The translations under genes and the position numbers were made by a program. A DNA stretch of 11,282 bases from Candidatus Falkowbacteria bacterium CG10_big_fil_rev_8_21_14_0_10_43_10 (lineage in GTDB: Bacteria; Patescibacteriota; Patescibacteriia; Patescibacteriales; XYC2-FULL-47-12), in the NCBI GenBank assembly GCA_002773655.1, contig PFAR01000028.1:6533-17814 (forward strand), given 5' to 3'. The notes below the pieces were generated by a model. It ran no database searches. It was not told the origin of the DNA and worked only from the letters and a program-made list of their open reading frames with translations. Shown here piece by piece: positions 1-6,554 of the stretch. How positions within the stretch are numbered: the first letter of the stretch is position 1; each line of letters opens with the position of its first letter.

Positions 1-249
1 CCCGCTCTTGAAGAATATTAAAGTGGGGATGCTCATCACGTTGTATTTTTGCACGATCGCCTGATTTTCATCCACATTAAGTTTGCCGACTTTGGCTTTG
101 CCGGCCATGTCGCGCGCGAGTTCTTCGATCACCGGCGCTATCATCTGGCAAGGGCCGCACCAGTCGGCGTAAAAGTCGACTAAAGCCGGCTGTTTACTCT
201 TCAAAACCTCTTGTTCAAAGTTTTGGTCGGTTAAAATTATTTCACTCAT
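1..249 (-). CDS. trxA: Thioredoxin, C-terminus cut by window edge
   Basis: Cytoplasmic thiol-disulfide oxidoreductase that reduces protein disulfides, normally recharged by thioredoxin reductase. The 83 visible residues begin MSEIILTDQNFEQEV. They contain the active site WCGPC (residues 30-34, redox cysteines C31 and C34) after the usual VDFYADW strand, and the cis-proline motif SIPT (P75). Family members have about 105-110 residues, so roughly 25 C-terminal residues lie beyond base 1. The ATG at 247-249 is chosen because the family N-terminus begins just there; no Shine-Dalgarno sequence precedes it (upstream reads AAACAAAAACAT). It is the third gene in line after guaA and the amidohydrolase on the same strand, separated from the latter by 79 bases holding a palindromic repeat. 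Identity is secure; the trxA symbol is by family. Confidence 0.95.
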   Translation of the reverse strand, partial: MSEIILTDQNFEQEVLKSKQPALVDFYADWCGPCQMIAPVIEELARDMAGKAKVGKLNVDENQAIVQKYNVMSIPTLIFFKSG

Positions 250-268
250 ATGTTTTTGTTTTAAGCGT

Positions 269-294
269 GTCATTCCCGCGCAAGCGGGAATGAC
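269..294. repeat. REP-like palindrome GTCATTCCCGC-GCAA-GCGGGAATGAC
   Basis: Perfect 11-bp inverted repeat (269-279 with 284-294) around a 4-base loop, lying between the amidohydrolase stop and the thioredoxin start. Neither flank carries a T-run on the transcribed strand, so it is not a standard intrinsic terminator. From memory, GTCATTCCCGC-type palindromes are dispersed in many bacterial genomes, which makes a mobile REP-like element the best reading. The RNA could still fold and affect expression between the two genes. Confidence 0.8.
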
Positions 295-328
295 AATAAA
301 ATAAGCAAGTTGTTTTATTATAAATGAT

Positions 329-1762
329 TTATTTTTGTTTGACAACCCTTTCGCGCATTTTCATATGGTGCTCCTGCAATTCCGACAATAATTTAGTTTC
401 GTCGATTAATTGGTGCCGGCGGTTTTTGATGACAAACTGGCCGTTGATCATTAAATCGCGGACTACCCGGCCGCCATGGGTGATAATATTGCCCAAAATG
501 GTCATCGGATTGCTTTCATCGTAGGGAATCGTGCCGCGGTCCCGCAGTTTCCAGAAGACTAAATCCGCTTTCTGCCCCTTAATAATCCGGCCCCGATCCG
601 GCATATTTAAGACGCGGGCGGCGTTGACTGTCATCATTTTAAATAAAGATCCGAATTTTACCGTCCGATCATATAAATGGGTAATTCTGGTCTGATAGCT
701 TTCAGTTAATAAATCCAAACGGCTTTTACTGACCACTCCGTCAGTGCCTAAGGTAATAAATTCCCGCCCGCCGTTATCATAAAATTTCCAAAAGGGAAAA
801 ACGCCGCTTTTATGGATAGTATTTGAGGTCGGCAGATGCGAGATACCCACTTTATTTTTAATCAATTTTTTAATTTCCTCGTCATTAACATGAATCGCGT
901 GGGATAAAATAGTATTTTTATTCAAAAGTCCGTATTTTTCCAGCAGCGCGGTTTCACGCAAGCCGTGGTTTTCTACACAGGTTTGAGCCACTTGTTCGCT
1001 CTCGGCGAAATGGCAGGTAAAGAGCAAGTTATTATCCTCAATCAGTTTTTTAACTTTATCTAAAATTTCCGCTGTTGCTTTGTGAGGGTAATGCAGAGCG
1101 ATCGCCAGTTTTGAGTGGGCCTTTTTTATTTCCGGCAACAGCTGTTTAATCAGCTCCGGGGAGTTTTCCGGGTGGGCGTTAGACACTACGCTGATGGCGT
1201 TAATCAGGTTTTGCTTTGTTAAAGTGGCGGCGTATTCAATCGGATAAAAGCAGTTGTAATGGCTTAGAGTGGCAGTAATGCCGTATTTTTGCTGTTCGGA
1301 TAAGTCCCCGATGGCGGAAATGGTAAAATCTTCATCGGTCATGGCGCGTTCCCAGCTAGGCATGGCGGCGATCGTTTCGTCAATTCCTTCGCCTTCGTCC
1401 AGCATCATCGCCGAACGCATCAGGTACATGGGCGGATGGGCGTGCGTGTTAATGAAACCCGGAGTAACTACCGTCCCGCCGCGCTTGCCGGCGTCGTAGA
1501 TTATATCAAAATTCTCCGATTTTATCGTGTCCGCCACTCCCGCTTCAATAATAGTTCCATCTTTAATGGCGATTGAATAATTCTGGTGCGCCTGTAATTT
1601 TTCCGCTTCATCGCAGGTAAACAAGAAATGGATATTTTTTATTAATATTTTACTTCCCTTATTATTGTTAATTTGATAGCGGCTGTGCTCGCCTTCATAG
1701 TCAATCACGCCAGTTTGGCTCGGCGTCAGATTATCTTTGAGTTTTTGGTAGAGATTATCCAT
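329..1762 (-). CDS. Metal-dependent amidohydrolase (MTA/SAH deaminase / chlorohydrolase type)
   Basis: Cytosolic amidohydrolase-superfamily enzyme of 477 residues, expected to deaminate or hydrolyse a ring substrate with one bound metal ion. Visible motifs in order: TPGFINTHAH (100-109; metal ligands H107 and H109), CHFAES (250-255; ligand H251 and catalytic-type E254), SHAIHVND (287-294; H288), SHLPTSN (308-314) and LGTDG (338-342; D341). The HxxE, HxPTSN and GTDG set fits the MTA/SAH deaminase, TrzN/AtzA and SsnA group. The C-terminal part ends with the small beta domain that follows the barrel (RGRIIKGQKADLVFW near 390-404, MINGQFV later). About 30 N-terminal residues precede the usual first strand and look unconserved. 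It is downstream of guaA on the same strand, 83 bases apart, so a purine-derived substrate (guanine, adenosine, MTA or SAH) is plausible but unproven. No Shine-Dalgarno sequence is visible before the ATG. Confidence 0.88.
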   Translation of the reverse strand: MDNLYQKLKDNLTPSQTGVIDYEGEHSRYQINNNKGSKILIKNIHFLFTCDEAEKLQAHQNYSIAIKDGTIIEAGVADTIKSENFDIIYDAGKRGGTVVTPGFINTHAHPPMYLMRSAMMLDEGEGIDETIAAMPSWERAMTDEDFTISAIGDLSEQQKYGITATLSHYNCFYPIEYAATLTKQNLINAISVVSNAHPENSPELIKQLLPEIKKAHSKLAIALHYPHKATAEILDKVKKLIEDNNLLFTCHFAESEQVAQTCVENHGLRETALLEKYGLLNKNTILSHAIHVNDEEIKKLIKNKVGISHLPTSNTIHKSGVFPFWKFYDNGGREFITLGTDGVVSKSRLDLLTESYQTRITHLYDRTVKFGSLFKMMTVNAARVLNMPDRGRIIKGQKADLVFWKLRDRGTIPYDESNPMTILGNIITHGGRVVRDLMINGQFVIKNRRHQLIDETKLLSELQEHHMKMRERVVKQK

Positions 1763-1770
1763 AAAATACT

Positions 1771-1844
1771 ACTACAAATTACAAATTTTTTACAAATATA
1801 CAAATATGTATTTGTATATTTGTACTTTATTTGTAATTTGTAGT
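1771..1844. repeat. 74-bp A/T-rich palindrome filling the guaA-amidohydrolase gap
   Basis: Two nested perfect stems share one centre: 1771-1785 pairs with 1830-1844 (15 bp, ACTACAAATTACAAA), and 1791-1806 pairs with 1809-1824 (16 bp), with a 5-base mismatch bubble between them and a 2-base loop. The element starts one base past the guaA stop and ends 8 bases before the amidohydrolase ATG, so it is essentially the whole intergenic region. No T-run follows it on the minus strand. In the mRNA it would form a long hairpin right at the start codon of the second gene. Confidence 0.85.
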
Positions 1845-1845
1845 G

Positions 1846-3657
1846 TTATTCCCATTCTATCGTTCCCGGCGGCTTATTAGTTATATCATAAAATATATTA
1901 GAAATTTTGTCAGTGGCTGATATTTCCTCAACTATTTTATTGACCACTTCGTTATCCAGCCGGGCAAAGTTCGCGGTCATGGCTTCGCGGGAAATTATCG
2001 GGCGCAGAACCACGGATTCCGGCCGATCGGCCGCGCCGTAAGGTATAAGCACGACCGGAAACTGCCATATTTCTCCGTAAAGGCCGCTGGCGCTGATTAT
2101 TCGGTTGACGATAGCGTCAATTTTTTGCAGCAGGCGAATCCGTTCCGGCGTTAGGCAGGTTTCATGGAGGCGGCATTCTTTGGGGACATTTTTCGGCAGG
2201 AGCCGCAGCAGCACCCGGTTAACTTCTTTTACGGAATTGGTAATTTGAGTGGAAATTTTATTCAGCCTATTCCAGTTATTTTCTCCCCAAATAACGGCCG
2301 GGTGGGCATAGGTGCGGTTGTCTCCCTGCACCCCGACTGATTTTATCGGTAAAATTTGAAACTGGATATTGTGCTGCCGGCATATTTTTTGCAACTGCTC
2401 AGTATCTGAGGGCGGGGTTTGCAAATTCGGTTTTCCGGCAGAGGCGTGGCACAGGCAGCGGATTGCCAGCCCGGGTCCGGGGAATGGATGCCGCTCCACC
2501 ATCTCTTTGGGCAAATCTAAAAGTTCCCCGATTTGCCGCACCTCGTCTTTATAAAAATCAACCAGCGGCTCCACCACCAGCCCTGCGGCCGCCATTTTTT
2601 GCAGGGCGTCAATCCGGTTGTGGTGCGTCTTAATGGTATCGGCGTGCTTAGTGCCGCCGGTTTCAATCGTATCCGGATAAATCGTGCCCTGGCCCAGCAG
2701 CCATTCTTCAGGATTAAGCCCTAGTTCTCCGGCGACTTTTTCTTTAATATCTAAAAAAGTCTGGCCGATTATTTTTCTCTTTTCCTCCGGCTCGCTGATA
2801 TTTTTCAGCCGCTCAAAAAAAATGTCGCCCGCGTCAAAAGTTTCCAGGTTGCGGAAGCCGATTTTATTAAAATTTTTTTTTATCTCCGCGGATTCATTGG
2901 CGCGCATAAAGCCGGTATCAATATAGAGGCCTTTTACTTTTTGTTCGCCCAACGCTTTGGTCAACAGGGCGAAAGTTACGCTGGAATCCACTCCGCCGCT
3001 GACCAATACGAAAACTTTGCGGCCCTTAACCTGCTTTTTTATTTTGACCGCCAGGCCGCCAATAATATTTTCAATCTTCCAGTTCTGCTCCGCCCGGCAG
3101 ATGTTTAAGACAAAATTTTTAATTATGGCCGTTCCCTGGCTGGTGTGGTGCACTTCCGGATGGAATTGCAGGCCAAATAATTTCCGCTTCTCGTCGGCCA
3201 TGGCGGCGTTGAGGCAATCCGGCGTGGAGCCCACCGCTTTAAAGCCGTTCGGCAGCTCTTTAACAGTATCACCGTGGCTCATCCAGACGGTTGACTCGCT
3301 CTTTATGTCTTCCAGCAGGGAGGTTTTCTCCGTTTTTTTAAACTGCGCCTGGCCGTACTCCCGCACTGTTCCGGCTTTGACGCCGCCGCCCAAGGCCTGG
3401 GCCATTAGCTGGTGGCCATAGCAGACTCCTAAAACCGGCCGTCCTGAATACAGGATATTTTTGTCGATTTGCGGGGCAGTGGCGTCATAAACCGACTGGG
3501 GTCCGCCGGATAAAATAACGCCCACCGCGTCAGCGGGAAGTTTATCCGCCCTAATGTCACTGGGATATATTTTCGCCAGCACTTCAAGTTCCCGGATGCG
3601 CCGGGCGAGAAGGTGCGTGTATTGGGAGCCGAAGTCTAGGATTGCGATGTGAATCAT
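1846..3657 (-). CDS. guaA: GMP synthase (glutamine-hydrolysing), extended C-terminal form
   Basis: Converts XMP, ATP and glutamine to GMP, the last step of guanine nucleotide synthesis. The N-terminal class I glutamine amidotransferase domain (about 1-190) has the GVCYGHQ nucleophile C79 and the FHPEV pair H166/E168. The ATP-pyrophosphatase domain has the P-loop SGGVDSS (220-226) and the LGQGTIYPDTIETG motif (321-334); HPFPGPGLAIR (390-400) leads into the dimerisation part, and the protein ends KPPGTIEWE. At 603 residues it is about 80-90 longer than the usual bacterial enzyme (about 510-525). The extra length lies after residue 400: PIKSVGVQGDNRTY (438-450) comes first, then LTPERIRLLQKIDA (502-515), then FPVVLIPY (533-540) and SVVLRP. 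As I recall it, that is the order in the long human GMPS. The ATG at 3655-3657 fits the family start MIHIAILDFGSQY; no Shine-Dalgarno sequence is seen. It is divergent from guaB. Confidence 0.97.
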   Translation of the reverse strand: MIHIAILDFGSQYTHLLARRIRELEVLAKIYPSDIRADKLPADAVGVILSGGPQSVYDATAPQIDKNILYSGRPVLGVCYGHQLMAQALGGGVKAGTVREYGQAQFKKTEKTSLLEDIKSESTVWMSHGDTVKELPNGFKAVGSTPDCLNAAMADEKRKLFGLQFHPEVHHTSQGTAIIKNFVLNICRAEQNWKIENIIGGLAVKIKKQVKGRKVFVLVSGGVDSSVTFALLTKALGEQKVKGLYIDTGFMRANESAEIKKNFNKIGFRNLETFDAGDIFFERLKNISEPEEKRKIIGQTFLDIKEKVAGELGLNPEEWLLGQGTIYPDTIETGGTKHADTIKTHHNRIDALQKMAAAGLVVEPLVDFYKDEVRQIGELLDLPKEMVERHPFPGPGLAIRCLCHASAGKPNLQTPPSDTEQLQKICRQHNIQFQILPIKSVGVQGDNRTYAHPAVIWGENNWNRLNKISTQITNSVKEVNRVLLRLLPKNVPKECRLHETCLTPERIRLLQKIDAIVNRIISASGLYGEIWQFPVVLIPYGAADRPESVVLRPIISREAMTANFARLDNEVVNKIVEEISATDKISNIFYDITNKPPGTIEWE

Positions 3658-3698
3658 AAATAATAGTTACTTTTTGTCATTTTTATTATCCAAAATAA

Positions 3699-3728
3699 AT
3701 TATCTAAAGATTGTCATCAAATCGTTAA
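3699..3728 (-). promoter_or_regulatory. Candidate promoter for guaA
   Basis: On the minus strand a GATAAT -10 (3699-3704, one mismatch to TATAAT) is preceded by an 18-base spacer and TTAACG (3723-3728, four of six matches to TTGACA). It would start transcription about 35 bases before the guaA ATG. The region is A/T-rich, so chance matches are likely, and it overlaps the palindromic repeat at 3706-3774. Confidence 0.25.
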
Positions 3729-3774
3729 TTATATCCCTCGACTCCGCTTTGCTACGCTCGGGATGACAATCTTT
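3706..3774. repeat. Palindromic repeat with AAAGATTGTCATC ends
   Basis: A perfect 13-bp terminal inverted repeat (3706-3718 with 3762-3774) encloses a G/C-richer core beginning CCCTCGACTCCGC and ending GCTCGGGATGAC. A second pairing, ATCCC (3733-3737) with GGGAT (3760-3764), is possible. The core resembles the CCTCGACTTCGCTCGGGATGAC phrase that I remember as dispersed in many bacterial genomes. It lies in the divergent guaA/guaB intergenic region and may be a non-autonomous mobile element. Confidence 0.7.
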
Positions 3775-3801
3775 CGGAATGGCAAGGAAAAAAATTTGTT
3801 A

Positions 3802-3829
3802 TTTTTTAAAGATTGCGTTAGAATATAAT
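3802..3829 (+). promoter_or_regulatory. Candidate promoter for guaB
   Basis: A perfect TATAAT -10 lies at 3824-3829, 25 bases before the guaB ATG, giving a leader of about 18-20 bases. The only -35 at usual spacing is a T-run (3802-3807), a weak match to TTGACA. A second TATAAT at 3847-3852 is too close to the start codon to serve this gene. No operator or riboswitch is seen in the short leader. Confidence 0.4.
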
Positions 3830-3854
3830 TAATCTTAACCATAAAATATAATCT

Positions 3855-5318
3855 ATGCAAGAAAATCTAACCTTTGATGATGTTCTATTAGAGCCCCAAT
3901 ATTCAGAGGTGCGCCCCAAGGAAGTGGATGTTAAGAGCCGTTTATCGCGCAATATTAATTTAAAAGTGCCCTTAATCAGCGCTTCTATGGACACGGTAAC
4001 CGAACATCAAATGGCGATTGCCCTGGCGCTGGCCGGGGGAATCGGGATTATCCATAAAAATCTTAGCCCCGAGCGGCAGGCGCATGAAGTCAGCTTGGTT
4101 AAACGGTTTGAAAGCGGTTTCATAGTTGATCCAGTTGCTGTCGGCCCCGATGATACGGTGGAGGCGGTTTATCAGATTCGGATAAATAAGGGTTATAAAA
4201 CCGTGCCGGTGGCTGACAAGCAAAATAAGCTGCTGGGTTTAGTTACCAAATTCGATTATTTTTGGCCGCACGATAAAAATTTATTGGTGAAGGAAATTAT
4301 GGTGCCGGTAAAAAATTTAACAACCGCGCCGGATGATACCGGCCTGGCGAAGGCCAATGATATTATCTATAAAAAGAAGCTCGGCGTCCTTTGTTTGGTT
4401 GATAAGGCCGGGCGGCTGGCGGCCATTGTCACCCGCAAGGATTTGGAAAAAAATGAAAATTATCCGCAGGCCAATAAAGACGCCCATAAGCGCCTGCGGG
4501 TCGGCGGGGCGGTCAGTGTGGGCGGTCCGGCGCTGGAGCGGGCGAGGATTTTAGCCCAGGCCGGCGTGGACGTAATCGTGGTTGACGTGGCCCACGGCCA
4601 TTCCCGCGGCGTGATTGATACTATAAAAATGCTGAAAAAAGACAAGCTGGTCAAGGATGTCGATATTATCGGTGGCAATATCGCGACCGCTGGCGGCGCG
4701 AAAGCTTTAGTTGCCGCCGGCGCTGACGCGGTTAAAGTCGGCGTCGGTCCAGGTTCAATCTGTACTACCAGAGTTATCGCCGGCATCGGCGTTCCCCAGC
4801 TGACTGCCGTGATGGAGGCGGTTAAAGGAAGAGGCAACAGCAAAGTGCCGATTATCGCCGACGGCGGCATAAAATATTCCGGCGATATTGTTAAAGCTTT
4901 GGCCGCCGGCGCCGAATCGGTTATGCTGGGCGGATTGTTCGCCGGCGCCGAGGAATCTCCAGGAGAGACGGAATATTACCAGGGAAGAATGTATAAAACC
5001 TACCGCGGCATGGGCTCTATGGGCGCCATGAGCCGGGGATCGGGCGACCGCTACGGCCAGGAGTCGGTGCATGACGAGGCCAAGGCGGCCAAATTAGTTC
5101 CCGAAGGCATTGAAGGGCGGATCCAGTATCGCGGTCCGGTGGAGGCGATTATTCACCAATTGCTGGGTGGCTTGCGCGCCGGCATGGGCTATGTTGGAGC
5201 TAAGAGTATTCCCGAGCTGCATCAAAAAGCAAAGTTTGTCCGCATCACCAACGCTGGTTTAAAAGAAAGCCATCCGCATGATGTTGAGATAACGAAGCAA
5301 GCGCCTAACTACTCGTGA
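3855..5318 (+). CDS. guaB: Inosine-5'-monophosphate dehydrogenase
   Basis: NAD-dependent oxidation of IMP to XMP, the committed step towards GMP; XMP is then used by the product of the divergent guaA. At 487 residues it is normal length. It has the N-terminal barrel start (FDDVLLEPQYSEV, residues 7-19; SASMDTVTE, 42-50), a paired CBS regulatory module between the two barrel halves (roughly 92-205), the catalytic loop GPGSICTTRVIAG (298-310, nucleophile C303), the phosphate-binding ADGGIKYSGD (335-344), YRGMGSMGAMSRGS (383-396), the mobile flap with the R399-Y400 dyad, and LVPEGIEGR (414-422). The ATG at 3855 matches the family start; no Shine-Dalgarno sequence precedes it. The last residues (N-Y-S) and the UGA stop are written by a hairpin repeat, but the ending is still close to the usual HDVxITKEAPNY end. 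Confidence 0.98.
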   Translation: MQENLTFDDVLLEPQYSEVRPKEVDVKSRLSRNINLKVPLISASMDTVTEHQMAIALALAGGIGIIHKNLSPERQAHEVSLVKRFESGFIVDPVAVGPDDTVEAVYQIRINKGYKTVPVADKQNKLLGLVTKFDYFWPHDKNLLVKEIMVPVKNLTTAPDDTGLAKANDIIYKKKLGVLCLVDKAGRLAAIVTRKDLEKNENYPQANKDAHKRLRVGGAVSVGGPALERARILAQAGVDVIVVDVAHGHSRGVIDTIKMLKKDKLVKDVDIIGGNIATAGGAKALVAAGADAVKVGVGPGSICTTRVIAGIGVPQLTAVMEAVKGRGNSKVPIIADGGIKYSGDIVKALAAGAESVMLGGLFAGAEESPGETEYYQGRMYKTYRGMGSMGAMSRGSGDRYGQESVHDEAKAAKLVPEGIEGRIQYRGPVEAIIHQLLGGLRAGMGYVGAKSIPELHQKAKFVRITNAGLKESHPHDVEITKQAPNYS

Positions 5319-5328
5319 AACGAGTAGT
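5308..5328. repeat. Hairpin repeat spanning the guaB stop codon
   Basis: A perfect 9-bp inverted repeat, ACTACTCGT (5308-5316) with ACGAGTAGT (5320-5328), and a GAA loop. The guaB stop TGA (5316-5318) lies at the loop, so the left arm is coding. There is no following T-run, so it is a poor intrinsic terminator. It abuts the larger palindrome at 5328-5474. Confidence 0.75.
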
Positions 5329-5474
5329 AAATTCCAAGTATTAAATTCCAAATTTCAAAAAAATTTTAAATCATAAATCATAAATTTCAAAAATAATAAT
5401 TTTCGAAGAAAATTATATTTAGAACTTAAAATTTAGAATTTATTATTTTTTTGGAATTTGGTACTTGGAATTTA
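5328..5474. repeat. 147-bp imperfect A/T-rich palindrome between guaB and PGI/PMI
   Basis: The outer arms 5328-5352 and 5450-5474 are inverted copies matching at 23 of 25 bases (built from TAAATTCCAAGTA and AAATTCCAAA units). Inner inverted pairs are 5374-5387 with 5429-5442 (12 of 14) and the 9-bp hairpin ATAATTTTC-GAA-GAAAATTAT at 5396-5416. Almost all of the 173-base intergenic region is this element, which ends 17 bases before the next ATG. I see no coding potential or clear promoter inside it. TTGGAATTTGG-type repeats are, from memory, common between genes in environmental CPR and related genomes. Confidence 0.75.
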
Positions 5475-5491
5475 GGATTTAATATAAATAT

Positions 5492-6487
5492 ATGATGAGC
5501 GACGCTATTAAAAATTTTCCCAAACAATTTAAGTACAATCCTAAAATTGAAAACCAGAGCAAATTAAAGCGCAAAAAGAAAGTTGTAATTTTAGGCATGG
5601 GCGGCTCGCATTTGGCGGCTGATTTAATCGTAGGCATGAATCCGAAATATGAAATTAAGGTGCACAGCGATTACGGCCTGCCCAATATAGACGGGAAAGA
5701 ACTGCAAAAAAGTTTAATCATCGCCAGTTCTTATTCCGGCAATACCGAAGAGGTGATTGACGGATTAAATAAGGCGCTGGCGCAGAATTTGAATGTGGCA
5801 GTAATGGCGACCGGAGGCAAATTAATAGAAATTGCCAAAGAAAAAGGGTTAGCTTATATAGAAATGCCAAACGAGGGAATTCAGCCGCGTTCGGCGCTGG
5901 GCTACGGCCTGCGCGCTTTGCTAAAATTAATCGGGATGAGGGAAGAATTTAAGCAAGCTGGGGAGTTAAAAAAGACGTTGAATCCCGAGGAACTGGAACA
6001 ACAAGGGAAGGAACTGGCCGAAAAATTAAGAGGGCATGTTCCAGTGATTTATGCTTCAGTAAAAAACAAGGCAGTCGCTTATAATTGGAAGATTAAATTA
6101 AATGAAACCGGCAAGATTCCCGCATTCTATAATGTGATTCCGGAATTAAACCATAATGAGATGACCGGATTTGATATTTTTGCCGGTAGAGACGCATTGC
6201 AATGCGTCTCTACAAAAAATTTATCTGATAAATTTTATTTTATTTTATTGCGCGATGATGAAGATGAACCGCGCAATCTTAAGCGGATGGAAATTCTTAA
6301 AAAATTATATGAAGATAGGGGATTGAAAGTGGAAATAGTAGAAATAACGGGGGAGAGCCGCTGGCACAAGATATCCAGGTCGTTATTATTGGCGGACTGG
6401 ACCGCTTTTTATATAGCCGTACAGTACGGGCTGGAAGCCGAGCAGGTGCCGATGGTTGAGGAGTTTAAGTCTGAAGTACGAAAATAG
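5492..6487 (+). CDS. Bifunctional phosphoglucose/phosphomannose isomerase
   Basis: SIS-domain isomerase expected to interconvert glucose-6-P, fructose-6-P and mannose-6-P, feeding glycolysis and sugar-nucleotide synthesis. Key motifs: LGMGGSHLAADL (34-45), ASSYSGNTEE (78-87, phosphate binding), QPRSALGYGL (131-140), KLNETGKIPAFYN (202-214), ELNHNEMTGF (218-227) and ADWTAFYIAVQYGLEAEQVP (301-320). By motif position E205 and H221 match the catalytic glutamate and ring-opening histidine of the archaeal PGI/PMI family, and T304 lies where its active-site threonine falls. At 331 residues it is normal length. Residues 232-241 (GRDALQCVST) are encoded by a perfect palindrome and look like an insertion. 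The C-terminal KSEVRK is encoded by a direct repeat. A start at the second ATG (5495) is equally possible; neither has a Shine-Dalgarno sequence. Confidence 0.92.
   Translation: MMSDAIKNFPKQFKYNPKIENQSKLKRKKKVVILGMGGSHLAADLIVGMNPKYEIKVHSDYGLPNIDGKELQKSLIIASSYSGNTEEVIDGLNKALAQNLNVAVMATGGKLIEIAKEKGLAYIEMPNEGIQPRSALGYGLRALLKLIGMREEFKQAGELKKTLNPEELEQQGKELAEKLRGHVPVIYASVKNKAVAYNWKIKLNETGKIPAFYNVIPELNHNEMTGFDIFAGRDALQCVSTKNLSDKFYFILLRDDEDEPRNLKRMEILKKLYEDRGLKVEIVEITGESRWHKISRSLLLADWTAFYIAVQYGLEAEQVPMVEEFKSEVRK
6186..6213. repeat. Perfect 28-bp palindrome inside the PGI/PMI gene
   Basis: GTAGAGACGCATT (6186-6198) is the exact reverse complement of AATGCGTCTCTAC (6201-6213), with GC at the centre, so the 28 bases read the same on both strands. 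It sits in frame between the conserved ELNHNE motif and the FILLRD strand, and encodes residues 232-241 of the isomerase. GTAGAGACG-type palindromes are, from memory, dispersed intergenic repeats in several bacterial groups; finding one within a reading frame is unusual. Confidence 0.9.
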
Positions 6488-6503
6488 AAGTCTGAAGTAC
6501 GAA
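6467..6503. repeat. Direct repeat AAGTCTGAAGTACGAA flanking the PGI/PMI stop
   Basis: Two identical 16-bp copies (6467-6482 and 6488-6503) with a 21-base period, followed by a partial ATTACGAAGT echo. The first copy encodes the last residues of the isomerase and the TAG stop (6485-6487) lies between the copies. This looks like a short intergenic tandem repeat that has spread into the 3' end of the gene. Confidence 0.75.
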
Positions 6504-6554
6504 TTACGAAGTAAAAATTTTGACGAAAAAATTATTCTGTTATATTATTTAAAT

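Noticed and set aside
269..294. Intrinsic terminator after the amidohydrolase
   Set aside because: The stem is strong, but neither side is followed by a T-run; a dispersed palindrome is a better explanation.
2957..3421. 154-residue plus-strand frame opposite guaA
   Set aside because: Lies wholly within guaA, whose motifs are unambiguous; no family motif, promoter or ribosome binding site is visible.
3847..3852. Second TATAAT near the guaB start as an alternative -10
   Set aside because: It lies two bases before the ATG, so transcription would begin inside the coding sequence.
5316..5318. UGA read through as glycine (alternative genetic code)
   Set aside because: guaB ends at the usual family position at this UGA and a TAG follows two codons later; the 972-residue gene also stops on UGA just before a terminator.
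6456..6554. Longer N-terminus (33 extra residues) for the coiled-coil protein
   Set aside because: It would overlap the isomerase gene and be encoded by the direct repeat (SLKYENRSLKYELRS), with no sign of selection; the ATG at 6555 starts a sensible protein.
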